A stretch of DNA of 64,000 bases, taken from NCBI GenBank assembly GCA_947491315.1, contig CANLII010000001.1, positions 62,001-126,000 of the forward strand, given 5' to 3'. The DNA is from Ignavibacteria bacterium (GTDB lineage Bacteria > Bacteroidota > Ignavibacteria > Kapaibacteriales > UBA961). A program made the translations under genes and the position numbers. Under the pieces are notes generated by a model. It was not told the DNA's origin. It was given only the letters and a program-made list of their open reading frames with translations, and searched no databases. This document shows positions 1 through 8,621 of this stretch, one piece after another (positions within the stretch are counted from its first letter, which is position 1; each line of letters opens with the position of its first letter).

Positions 1-317
1 ATGAACTCGACCAATTACCTGGAAGAGGATATGGAACAAAGGACTCCATCATGCTGCTAACTGCAGGATTATCATCTGCAATGCTTTCAATAATGGTGCT
101 CGCATTATACATAAACAGCGATGCGGTCAGAAAACTGTATGAGTTTCCAGCATATATCTGGTTGATCTGTCCTGCAATTCTCACATGGTTATTGCAAATG
201 TGGCTTATCGCTCATAGAGGTAGAATGAATGATGATCCTATTATCAGCATGGCGAAAACTCCCGTGACATATTTCGTTCTCACCGTCATCATTTTTACCA
301 TTTGGTTTGCAACATGA
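1..317 (+). CDS. UbiA-family prenyltransferase, C-terminal fragment (cut by window edge)
   Basis: The frame is open from base 3, so the 88-aa ORF of the track starts at an internal Met and the true gene begins upstream of the window. The visible part has hydrophobic segments and the motif WLIAHRGRMNDDPI, which resembles the C-terminal signature (R-x-W-L-x-A-H-R-G-x-M-x-D-D-P) of UbiA prenyltransferases, often HAD-fused, that transfer phosphoribose to polyprenyl phosphate. The stop overlaps the ATG of the next gene (ATGA), and that gene is a DprE1-like oxidase, the expected pathway partner. The enzyme would sit in the inner membrane. Substrate is inferred from family and neighbour; the catalytic Asp-rich motifs lie outside the window. 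Confidence 0.75.
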   Translation, partial: ELDQLPGRGYGTKDSIMLLTAGLSSAMLSIMVLALYINSDAVRKLYEFPAYIWLICPAILTWLLQMWLIAHRGRMNDDPIISMAKTPVTYFVLTVIIFTIWFAT

Positions 318-1612
318 ACTCATTTGGTTTATATCCGGCTTCCAAACCACGAGCTGTCACTCATATCGCATGGCAGGATTGTCTTATTCAAACTATCCGT
401 GGTTTTGAATCTCCCTTTCTACCAATTGGAATGCGGAGAAGTTATGGAGACTCATGTTTGAATAATGACGGTATATTACTAGATATGACAGGAATGGATA
501 AACTGATTGCATTTGACAGACATACAGGTACAATACTATGCGAAGCCGGAATAACATTCCATGAACTGTTGACAATTATTGTCCCTGAAGGATATTTTCT
601 ACCCGTGACTCCGGGTACGCAATATATCACGGTTGGTGGGGCTATTGCCAATGATATACACGGAAAAAACCATCATAAAGCCGGTACATTTGGTAATCAT
701 GTTAATAGAATCGGACTCATCAGATCTGATCAAGATGAAATACTGATTTGCTCTGAGTTTGAAAATTCGGAATTGTTTCTTGCCACAATCGGTGGATTGG
801 GTTTGACTGGGATCATTGTATGGGCAGAATTTTCTTTGACAAGAATTCCATCACCAATGATTGAATCGAAAACTGAACAATATCATGGGTATGATGAATA
901 TCTTGAAATTGCAAAGAGGGAAGAAGCAGTCTGCGACTATACAGTTTCTTGGTTCGATTGTTTCTCTGGTGATGCTCGGGAACTGAGAGGACTTTACACG
1001 AGTGGAAACTTTGTGGAAGGGAATGGATTATCAACATCTAAATCTTCGATTGTAATACCTTTCCAAGCTCCTGAAATTCTATTGAATAGATATTCCATTT
1101 CACTTTTCAATGAATTGTATTTTAGAAAACAATTCAAGAAAATGAAACAATCAACTGCACATTATACTCCATTTTTCTATCCTCTTGATGCTATAGGTGA
1201 TTGGAATAAACTCTATGGTAAAAGTGGTTTTTTGCAATATCAGTGTGTGATACCTCTTGATTCAGCCCGTGAAATCATATCAGAAATGCTTGGTCTGATG
1301 AACAAGAAAAAAATGGGATCATTTCTTGTCGTTTTAAAGTCTTTCGGAGATATTCAATCCAAGGGATTGCTTTCATTTCCAATGCCTGGTATGACAATCG
1401 CAATGGATTTTCCAATGCGTGGCAGAGAAACATTACAATTACTTGATCAATTTGACGAGATATTGCAAGAGGTTGGAGGAAGGGTATATCCTGCCAAAGA
1501 TGCTAGAATGAGTCCTCAACATTTCAAAGAATGGTACCCTGCATTTGAGAAAATCGAGAAACTCAAAGATCCAATGATTGAGTCAACATTCTGGAAGAGA
1601 ATGATGAGCTAA
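314..1612 (+). CDS. FAD-binding oxidoreductase, DprE1-like (polyprenylphosphoryl-ribose 2'-oxidase family)
   Basis: This is an FAD-linked oxidase of the PCMH/ALO type. Near the N-terminus is RRSYGDSCLNNDG, and the FAD-anchoring region contains GGAIANDIHGKNHH, very like the flavin loop of mycobacterial DprE1. The C-terminal end (GGRVYPAKDARM) keeps the Lys of the DprE1 active site. By family it would oxidise the 2'-OH of polyprenylphosphoryl ribose as the first half of epimerisation to arabinose, at the cytoplasmic membrane. The track starts at 302. I prefer the ATG at 314, which overlaps the upstream stop as ATGA. The usual inhibitor-reactive Cys region reads MTIAMDFP, with Ala where Cys is expected. 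The partner reductase is probably the SDR near 57.3 kb. Confidence 0.8.
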   Translation: MNSFGLYPASKPRAVTHIAWQDCLIQTIRGFESPFLPIGMRRSYGDSCLNNDGILLDMTGMDKLIAFDRHTGTILCEAGITFHELLTIIVPEGYFLPVTPGTQYITVGGAIANDIHGKNHHKAGTFGNHVNRIGLIRSDQDEILICSEFENSELFLATIGGLGLTGIIVWAEFSLTRIPSPMIESKTEQYHGYDEYLEIAKREEAVCDYTVSWFDCFSGDARELRGLYTSGNFVEGNGLSTSKSSIVIPFQAPEILLNRYSISLFNELYFRKQFKKMKQSTAHYTPFFYPLDAIGDWNKLYGKSGFLQYQCVIPLDSAREIISEMLGLMNKKKMGSFLVVLKSFGDIQSKGLLSFPMPGMTIAMDFPMRGRETLQLLDQFDEILQEVGGRVYPAKDARMSPQHFKEWYPAFEKIEKLKDPMIESTFWKRMMS

Positions 1613-4072
1613 TTATGTTGTTTTCTTCTTCACGACTTTTTTGGCTGTTGTTTTCTTAGGAGCGGTTTTTTTAGCAGTAGTTTTCTTTGCAGCAGTAGTT
1701 TTCTTAGCTGCAGAGGTCTTCTTTGTTGTTGTTTCTTTTTTCTTCGATGAGCTTTTGGATTTCGGGGCAACTTTCTGCAATGTTTTACCCTGCTCTTCTG
1801 CAAATGCAAAGCATTGTTCAAGAGTCAATGAGGCAGGATCGGTTCCTTTGGGGATTTTTACATTGCTTTTTCCAAAGCTTATATAGGGTCCGAATCTTCC
1901 ATTCACGATTGTTATTTCAGATTGTTCAGGAAATGCTTTAATCAATCGTGAAGCTTGCAATTCTCTCTTTTGTATGATGAGTTCTATCGCCTTTTCAAGT
2001 TCTATGGTATATGGATCATCTTCCGGTTTCAATGATGTAAACACGGAATTATGAATAATATAGGGTCCGAATCTACCTATACCGACTTTTACTTCTTTTT
2101 CTTCGAAAAGGCCCAGTGATCTAGGCAGTTTGAACAGTTCAAGCGCCTCTTCCAGAGTGATTGTTGAAATTGATTGATGCTGTTTCAGACTGGCAAATTT
2201 GGGAGGTATTTCCGCTCCGATTTCACCAATTTGTACTGCCGAACCAAATCGTGTGATAGTGGCATACATGGTTAGGCCCGTCGCAGGATCAGTTCCTAGT
2301 TCTCGAGCGTTTGATGCTCTTTTTTGGGGTCCTGTCATGATTCTTGTCACTTCGGAATGAAAAGGAGTATAGAATGCTTCGAGCATCTTAAACCATTCCA
2401 ATTCTCCTCTTGCTATCTCATCGAATTGTTCTTCAACTCGAGCCGTAAAATTATAGTCAATAATATTTCCAAAGTTCTCAACCAAGAAATCATTCACAAT
2501 CATTCCAATGTCCGTAGGAAAGAGTTTTACTTTCTCTGCTCCATGATTTTCCGAGAGAGTTTCTTTTGTGATGGTTCCTGCTTCTAATGTCAAAGAAACA
2601 AATTCGCGTTTTTTACCATCGCGATTGTCTTTGATGACATAATTTCGCTTTTGGATTGTGGAAATGGTTGGAGCATACGTACTTGGTCTTCCTATTCCCA
2701 ATTCTTCCAGTTTTTTTACAAGACTTGCTTCTGTATATCTAGCCGGTGGTTTTGAATATCGTTCAACAGCTTTGATAGATTGATTCAATAATGATTCACC
2801 CTTTGATACAGCCGGCAATCGTTTGGAATCTTCCTGTTCAATTTCTTCATCGTGCGATTCGGAATAAACAGCCAAGAAACCATCAAACTTGATTACTTCA
2901 CCGGTAGCGATGAATGAGTATTGTGATGTAGGATCTATCTCTATTGTAATATTCGTCTTTTCTAATTTAGCATCAGCCATTTGAGAGGCAATTGCACGCT
3001 TTCTGATCAGATCATATAGTCTTGCTTCATCTTTTGAAAGGGAGGGCAACAATGCAGAAAAATCAGATGGTCTTATGGCCTCATGGGCTTCTTGTGCATT
3101 GCTTGATTTGTTCTGATATTTTCTTGTTTGAATATATTCTTTGCCAAAACTCTTTTCGATTTCTCCTGCACAAAGAACGATTGCATCATCCGATAAATTC
3201 ACAGAATCAGTTCTCATATATGTAATATGACCTGCCTCATAGAGTATTTGCGCGATTCGCATCGTGCGGTCGATCGAGAAACTCAGCTTGCGACTTGCTT
3301 CTTGTTGCAAAGTAGAAGTCGTAAATGGAGGTGAAGGTGATTTCTTACCGGGTTTGGTTTCGACTGAACTGACTGAATACTGAGCATTCGTGCAATGTTT
3401 CAGGAATGATTCAGCTTCTGATTCGGCATCGAATTTCGTGGATAATTCTGCTTGGAACGGAATAGATTCTTTTTCTGAAAGAAAAATACCGGTCACTTTA
3501 TAGCTGGATTGAGCATTGAATGCTTGTATTTCTCTTTCTCTTTCCACAATGATTCGGACTGCAACGGACTGAACTCTACCCGCCGAAAGAGATGGACGCA
3601 CTTTTCTCCAGAGTATCGGAGAGAGCTCAAAACCAACGAGGCGATCAAGCATTCTTCTTGCTTGTTGTGCATTCACCAAATCATAATCAATTTCACGTGG
3701 ATGTTCTATTGCACGAAGAATGGCTTTTTTCGTGACTTCATGATAGACAAATCGTTTAGAATTTTCCGGTGTAAGTCCCAATTCTTCATATAAGTGCCAT
3801 GCAATTGCTTCACCTTCACGGTCTTCATCAGTCGCAAGCCATATTGTTTCAGCTTTTTTTGCCAATTTCTTTAAATCATTGACAACTTGTTCTTTCCCTT
3901 CAGAGACAATATATCGGGGTGAGAATCCATGTTGCACATCAATTGCATCATTTCCTTTGGCAAGATCGCGGATATGGCCCATCGAGGCTTTGACAACAAA
4001 GTCTTTTCCCAGATATCCTTCGATTGTTTTGGCTTTTGCTGGAGATTCTACGATGACAAGATGCTTTGGCAT
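1613..4072 (-). CDS. topA: DNA topoisomerase I (type IA)
   Basis: Type IA topoisomerase that relaxes negative supercoils. The Toprim domain starts at the N-terminus (LVIVESPAKAKTIEGYLG, then DEDREGEAIAWHL near residue 85). The catalytic Tyr is in ITYMRTDS near residue 284. The C-terminal part has the GRFGPYI-type repeats in place of the Cys4 zinc fingers of E. coli TopA. The protein ends in a tail of about 45 residues made almost only of Lys, Thr and Ala (AKKTTAAKKTTAKK), like histone-H1-type tails that hold DNA. At 819 aa the length is normal. It lies 14 bp downstream of a fur-like gene and probably shares its transcript. Its stop abuts the stop of the convergent DprE1-like gene. Confidence 0.97.
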   Translation of the reverse strand: MPKHLVIVESPAKAKTIEGYLGKDFVVKASMGHIRDLAKGNDAIDVQHGFSPRYIVSEGKEQVVNDLKKLAKKAETIWLATDEDREGEAIAWHLYEELGLTPENSKRFVYHEVTKKAILRAIEHPREIDYDLVNAQQARRMLDRLVGFELSPILWRKVRPSLSAGRVQSVAVRIIVEREREIQAFNAQSSYKVTGIFLSEKESIPFQAELSTKFDAESEAESFLKHCTNAQYSVSSVETKPGKKSPSPPFTTSTLQQEASRKLSFSIDRTMRIAQILYEAGHITYMRTDSVNLSDDAIVLCAGEIEKSFGKEYIQTRKYQNKSSNAQEAHEAIRPSDFSALLPSLSKDEARLYDLIRKRAIASQMADAKLEKTNITIEIDPTSQYSFIATGEVIKFDGFLAVYSESHDEEIEQEDSKRLPAVSKGESLLNQSIKAVERYSKPPARYTEASLVKKLEELGIGRPSTYAPTISTIQKRNYVIKDNRDGKKREFVSLTLEAGTITKETLSENHGAEKVKLFPTDIGMIVNDFLVENFGNIIDYNFTARVEEQFDEIARGELEWFKMLEAFYTPFHSEVTRIMTGPQKRASNARELGTDPATGLTMYATITRFGSAVQIGEIGAEIPPKFASLKQHQSISTITLEEALELFKLPRSLGLFEEKEVKVGIGRFGPYIIHNSVFTSLKPEDDPYTIELEKAIELIIQKRELQASRLIKAFPEQSEITIVNGRFGPYISFGKSNVKIPKGTDPASLTLEQCFAFAEEQGKTLQKVAPKSKSSSKKKETTTKKTSAAKKTTAAKKTTAKKTAPKKTTAKKVVKKKTT

Positions 4073-4086
4073 GGATGCTTCTACTA

Positions 4087-4548
4087 TTATTTATTGTATT
4101 GACAACTATTGATGTCTTTGCATACCCCAAAGATTTGCAAAGAATGCTTCATTGGTGTAAAATCAAATTGAGAACATACTTCATTTTCGATTGTATTCAA
4201 TTGTTCCACATTGAATTCGATGATATGGCCACATTCAACGCATATCAAATGATCATGGTTCGGCTTTCTGGAAGATAATTCAAAATGTGCACTTTCACCT
4301 TGGAACCGGTGTTTCATGAGTATGGAACACTTTGTGAGAAGATCAAGAGTTGAATAAATGGTTGCTCTGGAAATTCTTGATCCTTTTGAATTTATGTGAA
4401 TATAGAGTTCATCTGCGCTGAAATGTCTGTCCAAAAGTGCAATCTGTTCCAAGACAAGAAAGCGCTCTTGAGTATTTCTGTACATTTTTTGCTTCAAAAA
4501 ATCGGCAAACTCTTTTTTCAGTTGTTCTATTGAAACAGGTCCCGCCAT
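4087..4548 (-). CDS. Fur-family metal-responsive transcriptional regulator
   Basis: The N-terminal winged helix includes RISRATIYSTLDLL, the recognition-helix region of Fur/Zur/PerR proteins. The dimerisation part has HDHLICVECGHIIEF with the first CxxC of the structural zinc site. The second pair is altered: the C-terminus reads FGVCKDINSC, with Cys residues five apart rather than two. The His/Glu-rich segment points to metal-dependent repression, but Fur, Zur and PerR cannot be separated by eye. The track starts at 4566. The Met at 4548 (MAGPVSIEQL) gives a more usual N-terminus. It precedes topA in the same direction. Confidence 0.85.
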   Translation of the reverse strand: MAGPVSIEQLKKEFADFLKQKMYRNTQERFLVLEQIALLDRHFSADELYIHINSKGSRISRATIYSTLDLLTKCSILMKHRFQGESAHFELSSRKPNHDHLICVECGHIIEFNVEQLNTIENEVCSQFDFTPMKHSLQIFGVCKDINSCQYNK

Positions 4549-4598
4549 TATATCTCTAGAATGCATGAAACATGTCTAACGTTGCTGTAATTGCATCG

Positions 4599-4644
4599 AT
4601 AGCCGGTCAATATACACAATTTTTAACATGACCATCAAATGCAA
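4599..4644 (-). promoter_or_regulatory. Possible promoter for fur-like/topA operon
   Basis: On the minus strand TTTG is followed after 21 bases by TATATTGA, close to the Bacteroidota pattern TTTG-N19/21-TAnnTTTG with two mismatches in the -7 element. It lies in the 216-bp gap between the fur-like gene and speA, in the right orientation. This is pattern matching only; the start and end given are approximate. Confidence 0.3.
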
Positions 4645-4756
4645 TAAGTCCCGCTTTTGCTCAGAAAGTCTGCTCTATTTGGTGAAACAAGCGTATTTTT
4701 GTCCATGATATATGGATATTTTCCATAAAGTTTTTTTGGATTTCTCACCAATGGAG

Positions 4757-4767
4757 ATATCTCATTG
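4757..4767 (+). promoter_or_regulatory. Ribosome binding site and TTG start of speA
   Basis: GGAG at about 4753-4756 lies 8 bases before TTG at 4765. An ATG at 4751 is out of frame and meets a stop after five codons. This fixes the start of speA at a rare codon. Confidence 0.55.
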
Positions 4768-6663
4768 AGAAAATGGCGCATTGAAGATGCATTGGAATTA
4801 TACAATGTAAATGGTTGGGGCGTTGATTATTTCGGCGTCAATGAACATGGAAATGTGACTGTTAGTCCAAGAAGGGGCTCAGGTCCGGCGATAGATCTCA
4901 AGGAGTTAATTCAAGAGTTAACCCTTCGTGATGTTGCTCTGCCTGTGCTTCTGCGATTTCCGGATATCCTCGACGATAGAATTGAGATGATTTCTTCTTG
5001 TTTTAAGAATGCTGCGAATGAATATGGATATTCCGGTAGATATTGCAGTGTCTATCCAATCAAAGTGAATCAGCAAAGACCGGTTGTAGAAGAACTTGTA
5101 AGACAGGGAAAGAGATTTTCCATAGGTCTTGAAGCAGGTTCCAAACCTGAGCTCCATGCTGTGCTAGCCATTATGGACAATCCTGATGCGCTCATTATTT
5201 GCAATGGTTATAAAGATGAAGATTTCATAGAGCTCGCATTGCTTGCTCAGAAGATGGGAAAACAGGTATTTATTGTTGTTGAAAAAATCAATGAATTAAA
5301 GTTGATTCGTTCTCTTTCCAAGCGCCTCAATGTGAAACCAAATATTGGTATTCGCATCAAGTTGGCAGCATCTGGATCCGGAAAGTGGGAAGAATCCGGT
5401 GGTGATGGATCAAAATTTGGATTGAATGCCGGTGAATTGATTGAAGCCATTGACTTTGCCGAAAAAGAGGGCATTAAGGATTGCATAAAGTTGATACACT
5501 TCCATCTTGGCAGCCAGATCACGAATATTCGTAAAATCAAGGCAGGTCTTCGTGAAGTTGCTCAATTCTTTGTACAATTGCAGAAAATTGGTTGTGCAAT
5601 TGAATTTGTAGATATCGGTGGTGGTCTTGGTGTTGATTATGATGGCACGCGCTCATCGGCTGCGAATAGCATCAATTATTCTATTCAAGAATATGCAAAT
5701 GATGCCATTTATACATTGAAAGACGCGGCTGAAAAGAATGGTTTTCCGCATCCAAATATTGTCACTGAATCCGGAAGAGCACTCACTGCTCATCATTCCG
5801 TATTAATCTTCAATGTTCTTGAACAGTCTTCTATTCCAACAATTGGTGGAAAAGAAATTGAAATTGAAGAATCCGATCATGAGATAGTTACCGAACTTAA
5901 AACAATACTGAAGAGATTATCGGCCAGAACGATGATTGAAGCTTGGCATGATGCCCAGCAAAATAGGGAAGAAGCATTGGATTTATTCAATCTTGGGCTA
6001 TTGGATTTACACACAAGAGCACAAGTTGAACAGTTGTTCTGGACAATTGCTGTTGAAGTTAGGGGTATTTCTGATGCCATGAAACAACCACCCGATGAAA
6101 TGAAATACTTGAGTAAATTATTATCGGATAAATACTTCTGTAATTTTTCCTTGTTTCAATCTTTGCCTGATATGTGGGCTGTGGATCAGTTATTTCCCAT
6201 TATGCCGATTCACAGACTCAATGAAAAGCCAATGAGAGAAGGCACATTACAGGATATCACCTGTGATTCAGATGGAAAGATTGATAAATTCATCGGTTCT
6301 AGGGATGCAATTCCAAATCTTCCTTTACATGAATTAAAGGAAAATCAACCATATTATTTAGGCGTTTTTCTTGTGGGAGCTTATCAAGAGATTCTTGGTG
6401 ATTTACATAATCTATTCGGTGATACCAATGCCGTTCATGTTTCCATTGATGGAATGGGATATAGCATTGATCAAATCATAGATGGTGAATCCGTTGCTGA
6501 TGTACTCGATTATGTGCAGTTTTCAGCCAAGAAACTTGTTCGAACAATGGAAACATGGGTAAATAATTCTGTGAAAGAAGGCAGAATCAGTGTTGCCGAA
6601 GGAAAAGAATTTCTTACAATCTATCGCTCCGGACTCTACGGTTATACATATCTGGAAGAATGA
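4765..6663 (+). CDS. speA: Biosynthetic arginine decarboxylase
   Basis: PLP-dependent enzyme converting arginine to agmatine, the first step of polyamine synthesis. The PLP-lysine motif YPIKVNQ is near residue 100. The glycine-rich phosphate-binding stretch (FVDIGGGLGVDY) and the C-terminal half fit SpeA. Length 632 aa is normal. The only in-frame start after the stop at 4726 is the TTG at 4765, preceded by GGAG with an 8-base spacer, and the protein then begins MRKWRIEDALELYNV as expected. Its stop overlaps the ATG of the next gene (ATGA), suggesting coupled translation with a muramidase-like gene unrelated to polyamines. Confidence 0.95.
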   Translation: MRKWRIEDALELYNVNGWGVDYFGVNEHGNVTVSPRRGSGPAIDLKELIQELTLRDVALPVLLRFPDILDDRIEMISSCFKNAANEYGYSGRYCSVYPIKVNQQRPVVEELVRQGKRFSIGLEAGSKPELHAVLAIMDNPDALIICNGYKDEDFIELALLAQKMGKQVFIVVEKINELKLIRSLSKRLNVKPNIGIRIKLAASGSGKWEESGGDGSKFGLNAGELIEAIDFAEKEGIKDCIKLIHFHLGSQITNIRKIKAGLREVAQFFVQLQKIGCAIEFVDIGGGLGVDYDGTRSSAANSINYSIQEYANDAIYTLKDAAEKNGFPHPNIVTESGRALTAHHSVLIFNVLEQSSIPTIGGKEIEIEESDHEIVTELKTILKRLSARTMIEAWHDAQQNREEALDLFNLGLLDLHTRAQVEQLFWTIAVEVRGISDAMKQPPDEMKYLSKLLSDKYFCNFSLFQSLPDMWAVDQLFPIMPIHRLNEKPMREGTLQDITCDSDGKIDKFIGSRDAIPNLPLHELKENQPYYLGVFLVGAYQEILGDLHNLFGDTNAVHVSIDGMGYSIDQIIDGESVADVLDYVQFSAKKLVRTMETWVNNSVKEGRISVAEGKEFLTIYRSGLYGYTYLEE

Positions 6664-7934
6664 TGATTTTTCATGAAATGAGAATGACAATCGTGGCTTT
6701 ATTGATGTTCTTGTGCATTACACTCGATGCGCAGGAGACGAATTATCATGTAATGCTTGGCATTGACAATCTTATTGAAATGAATTCTCTTCCTTTGCAA
6801 GGAAAGAAGATCTCACTTCTCACGAATACATCAGGTAGAACTAGTGATTTAACACTTACTGCAGAAGTTTTTTCCCGCAATCAAGAATGTACATTGGTAA
6901 GCATTCTTACACCTGAACATGGATTCTATGCAACGGCCCCTGCCGGACAAGATGTTGGGAATGAGACACTCTATGATGTTCCTGTATATTCTCTCTATGG
7001 AAAATATCGTAGACCAACTAAAAGTATGCTTGAATCTTGCGATATAGTTGTTGTTGATATTCAAGATATCGGCATCCGTTCTTACACATATATTTCTACA
7101 CTGTACAATGTGATGGATGCATGTGCTGAATATGGCAAGCAACTATTTATTCTCGATAGACCCAATCCCTTGGGAGGTATGCTCATAGATGGTTCCATTG
7201 CGGATACTAATCTTTTGTCTTTCGTCGGAATAGTACCCATTCCATATATACATGGACTCACAATCGGTGAATTTGCGCTCTATGTGAATGGAGAAGAATT
7301 ACTTCCCAAAAGAAATGGTAAAGTTGTCAAAGCCGATGTACAGATTCTTAAAATGAAACATTGGAAACGATTCATGAAATGGGAAGATACAGGATTGAGT
7401 TTTGTTCCCACTTCACCAAATATTCCTAATGTCGCAGCCATAAGAGGTGCAGCAATTACTGGTCCGATTGGAGAAATTGGATCAGCAGGCATAGGCATCG
7501 GCACAACATTTCCGTTCCAATACTGTGCTTCTCCGGACATTGACCCACCATCTTTTCTACAGTATGTGAAAGATAATCTATTGCTTTACGGAGTTCGTTC
7601 AGGCATTGGTGTATATCGTATTCCCACAGGTAAATTTCCTAATAAAGATTGTAAAGGCATCATGTTGTTTACTGATGGAATGCCTGATGATAAACCCTTT
7701 ACTGCGGGTGTAGAATTACTTCTGGCACTGAGACATTTCTTTCCGGAACAATTCACCAAGCAATTTGTGAAAGATGAACCAACATCAATGTTTAGAAAAA
7801 TAATGAGTAATAATGCTTTGGTTAATGCATTGTTGCAAAACGAAACAGACGATGAGGTTAGATCGGCTTTGCTTAAGGGGAGATCGGAGTTTGAAGAAAA
7901 GAGGGAAAAGTATCTATTGTATTCTCTTTATTGA
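6660..7934 (+). CDS. DUF1343 protein, NamZ-like exo-beta-N-acetylmuramidase
   Basis: The N-terminus is a signal peptide (MTIVALLMFLCITLDAQ). The body carries the DUF1343 signatures LLTNTSGRT, LTPEHGFYA, VPVYSLYG, DIQDIGIRSYTY and LDRPNPLGG. Family members of the NamZ type release N-acetylmuramic acid from the non-reducing end of peptidoglycan fragments, so a role in cell-wall recycling or turnover outside the inner membrane is likely. At 424 aa it is complete. The start overlaps speA by 4 bp; an internal Met a few codons later (MRMTIVALL) would give a shorter leader. Its 3' end overlaps the convergent plsC by 7 bp. Confidence 0.85.
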   Translation: MMIFHEMRMTIVALLMFLCITLDAQETNYHVMLGIDNLIEMNSLPLQGKKISLLTNTSGRTSDLTLTAEVFSRNQECTLVSILTPEHGFYATAPAGQDVGNETLYDVPVYSLYGKYRRPTKSMLESCDIVVVDIQDIGIRSYTYISTLYNVMDACAEYGKQLFILDRPNPLGGMLIDGSIADTNLLSFVGIVPIPYIHGLTIGEFALYVNGEELLPKRNGKVVKADVQILKMKHWKRFMKWEDTGLSFVPTSPNIPNVAAIRGAAITGPIGEIGSAGIGIGTTFPFQYCASPDIDPPSFLQYVKDNLLLYGVRSGIGVYRIPTGKFPNKDCKGIMLFTDGMPDDKPFTAGVELLLALRHFFPEQFTKQFVKDEPTSMFRKIMSNNALVNALLQNETDDEVRSALLKGRSEFEEKREKYLLYSLY

Positions 7935-8617
7935 ATGCCATTCATCATTTCTTGCATGATATTTCTTAAGTATTCTGCTTGATCTTTTCCATGAGATTCA
8001 GGAAGATGAGGTTTGCCTATGTGCACTTTGACCTTCCCGGAGTGAATACATAAACCATCAGGTCCTGCTATTGTTTCTGTACCCACCATCACAATTGGAA
8101 TGATAGGTACTCCTGATGTACTCGCAATGAGAAGTGAACCTTGTTTGAATGGCAGAATATCATGCGGAGGATAAGACCAAGTACCTTCAGGGAAAATGAT
8201 AATGGATTGTCCTGATTGCAGAGTAGACTTTGCTTTGAGAATCGACATTGCAGATGCTTTCACAGAGCTTCTGTCAACAGGGATATAAGGCGACATTCGC
8301 AATGCTATGCCAATCAAAGGGTGATTCAACAATTCTTGTTTGTACACAAACACAGATTTCTTTGGCATTATATCAAGCAGCACATAAATATCAGCACTAC
8401 TTCTGTGATTCACAATATAGACCGCCTTTTCAGAAAGATGTTCTTTTCCAATAACTTCAATGGAAATATTGGCACTTTTGACTATGCTATGAGCCCATTC
8501 ATGTGCTGATATCTGAAAAGAAACATTCCTTCCAAACAGTACTTTTATTCTGTATGATACAGTATAACCTAATGTTATAAAGAGAACTTTTAATGATCTG
8601 AAAAGTGTAGCAATCAT
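7928..8617 (-). CDS. plsC: 1-acyl-sn-glycerol-3-phosphate acyltransferase (PlsC family)
   Basis: Acylates lysophosphatidic acid to phosphatidic acid in phospholipid synthesis. The catalytic NHRSSADIY (NHX4D motif) and the substrate motif FPEGTWS are both present, and VPIIPIVMVG matches the later conserved block. The N-terminus is hydrophobic, fitting a membrane-attached enzyme. The track start at 8680 overlaps the upstream permease by about 60 bp. The ATG at 8617 begins 4 bases after that gene's stop and gives MIATLFRSLKVLF, so I use it. It is probably co-transcribed with the metal permease. Confidence 0.9.
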   Translation of the reverse strand: MIATLFRSLKVLFITLGYTVSYRIKVLFGRNVSFQISAHEWAHSIVKSANISIEVIGKEHLSEKAVYIVNHRSSADIYVLLDIMPKKSVFVYKQELLNHPLIGIALRMSPYIPVDRSSVKASAMSILKAKSTLQSGQSIIIFPEGTWSYPPHDILPFKQGSLLIASTSGVPIIPIVMVGTETIAGPDGLCIHSGKVKVHIGKPHLPESHGKDQAEYLRNIMQEMMNGIQ

Positions 8618-8621
8618 GATT

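Noticed and set aside
51-317. 88-aa ORF as a complete small membrane protein
   Set aside because: The frame is open to the window edge and the sequence matches a UbiA C-terminus, so it is a truncated larger gene.
1630-1941. Basic or hydrophobic ORFs over the topA 3' end on both strands
   Set aside because: Shadows of the Lys-rich repeat tail of topA.
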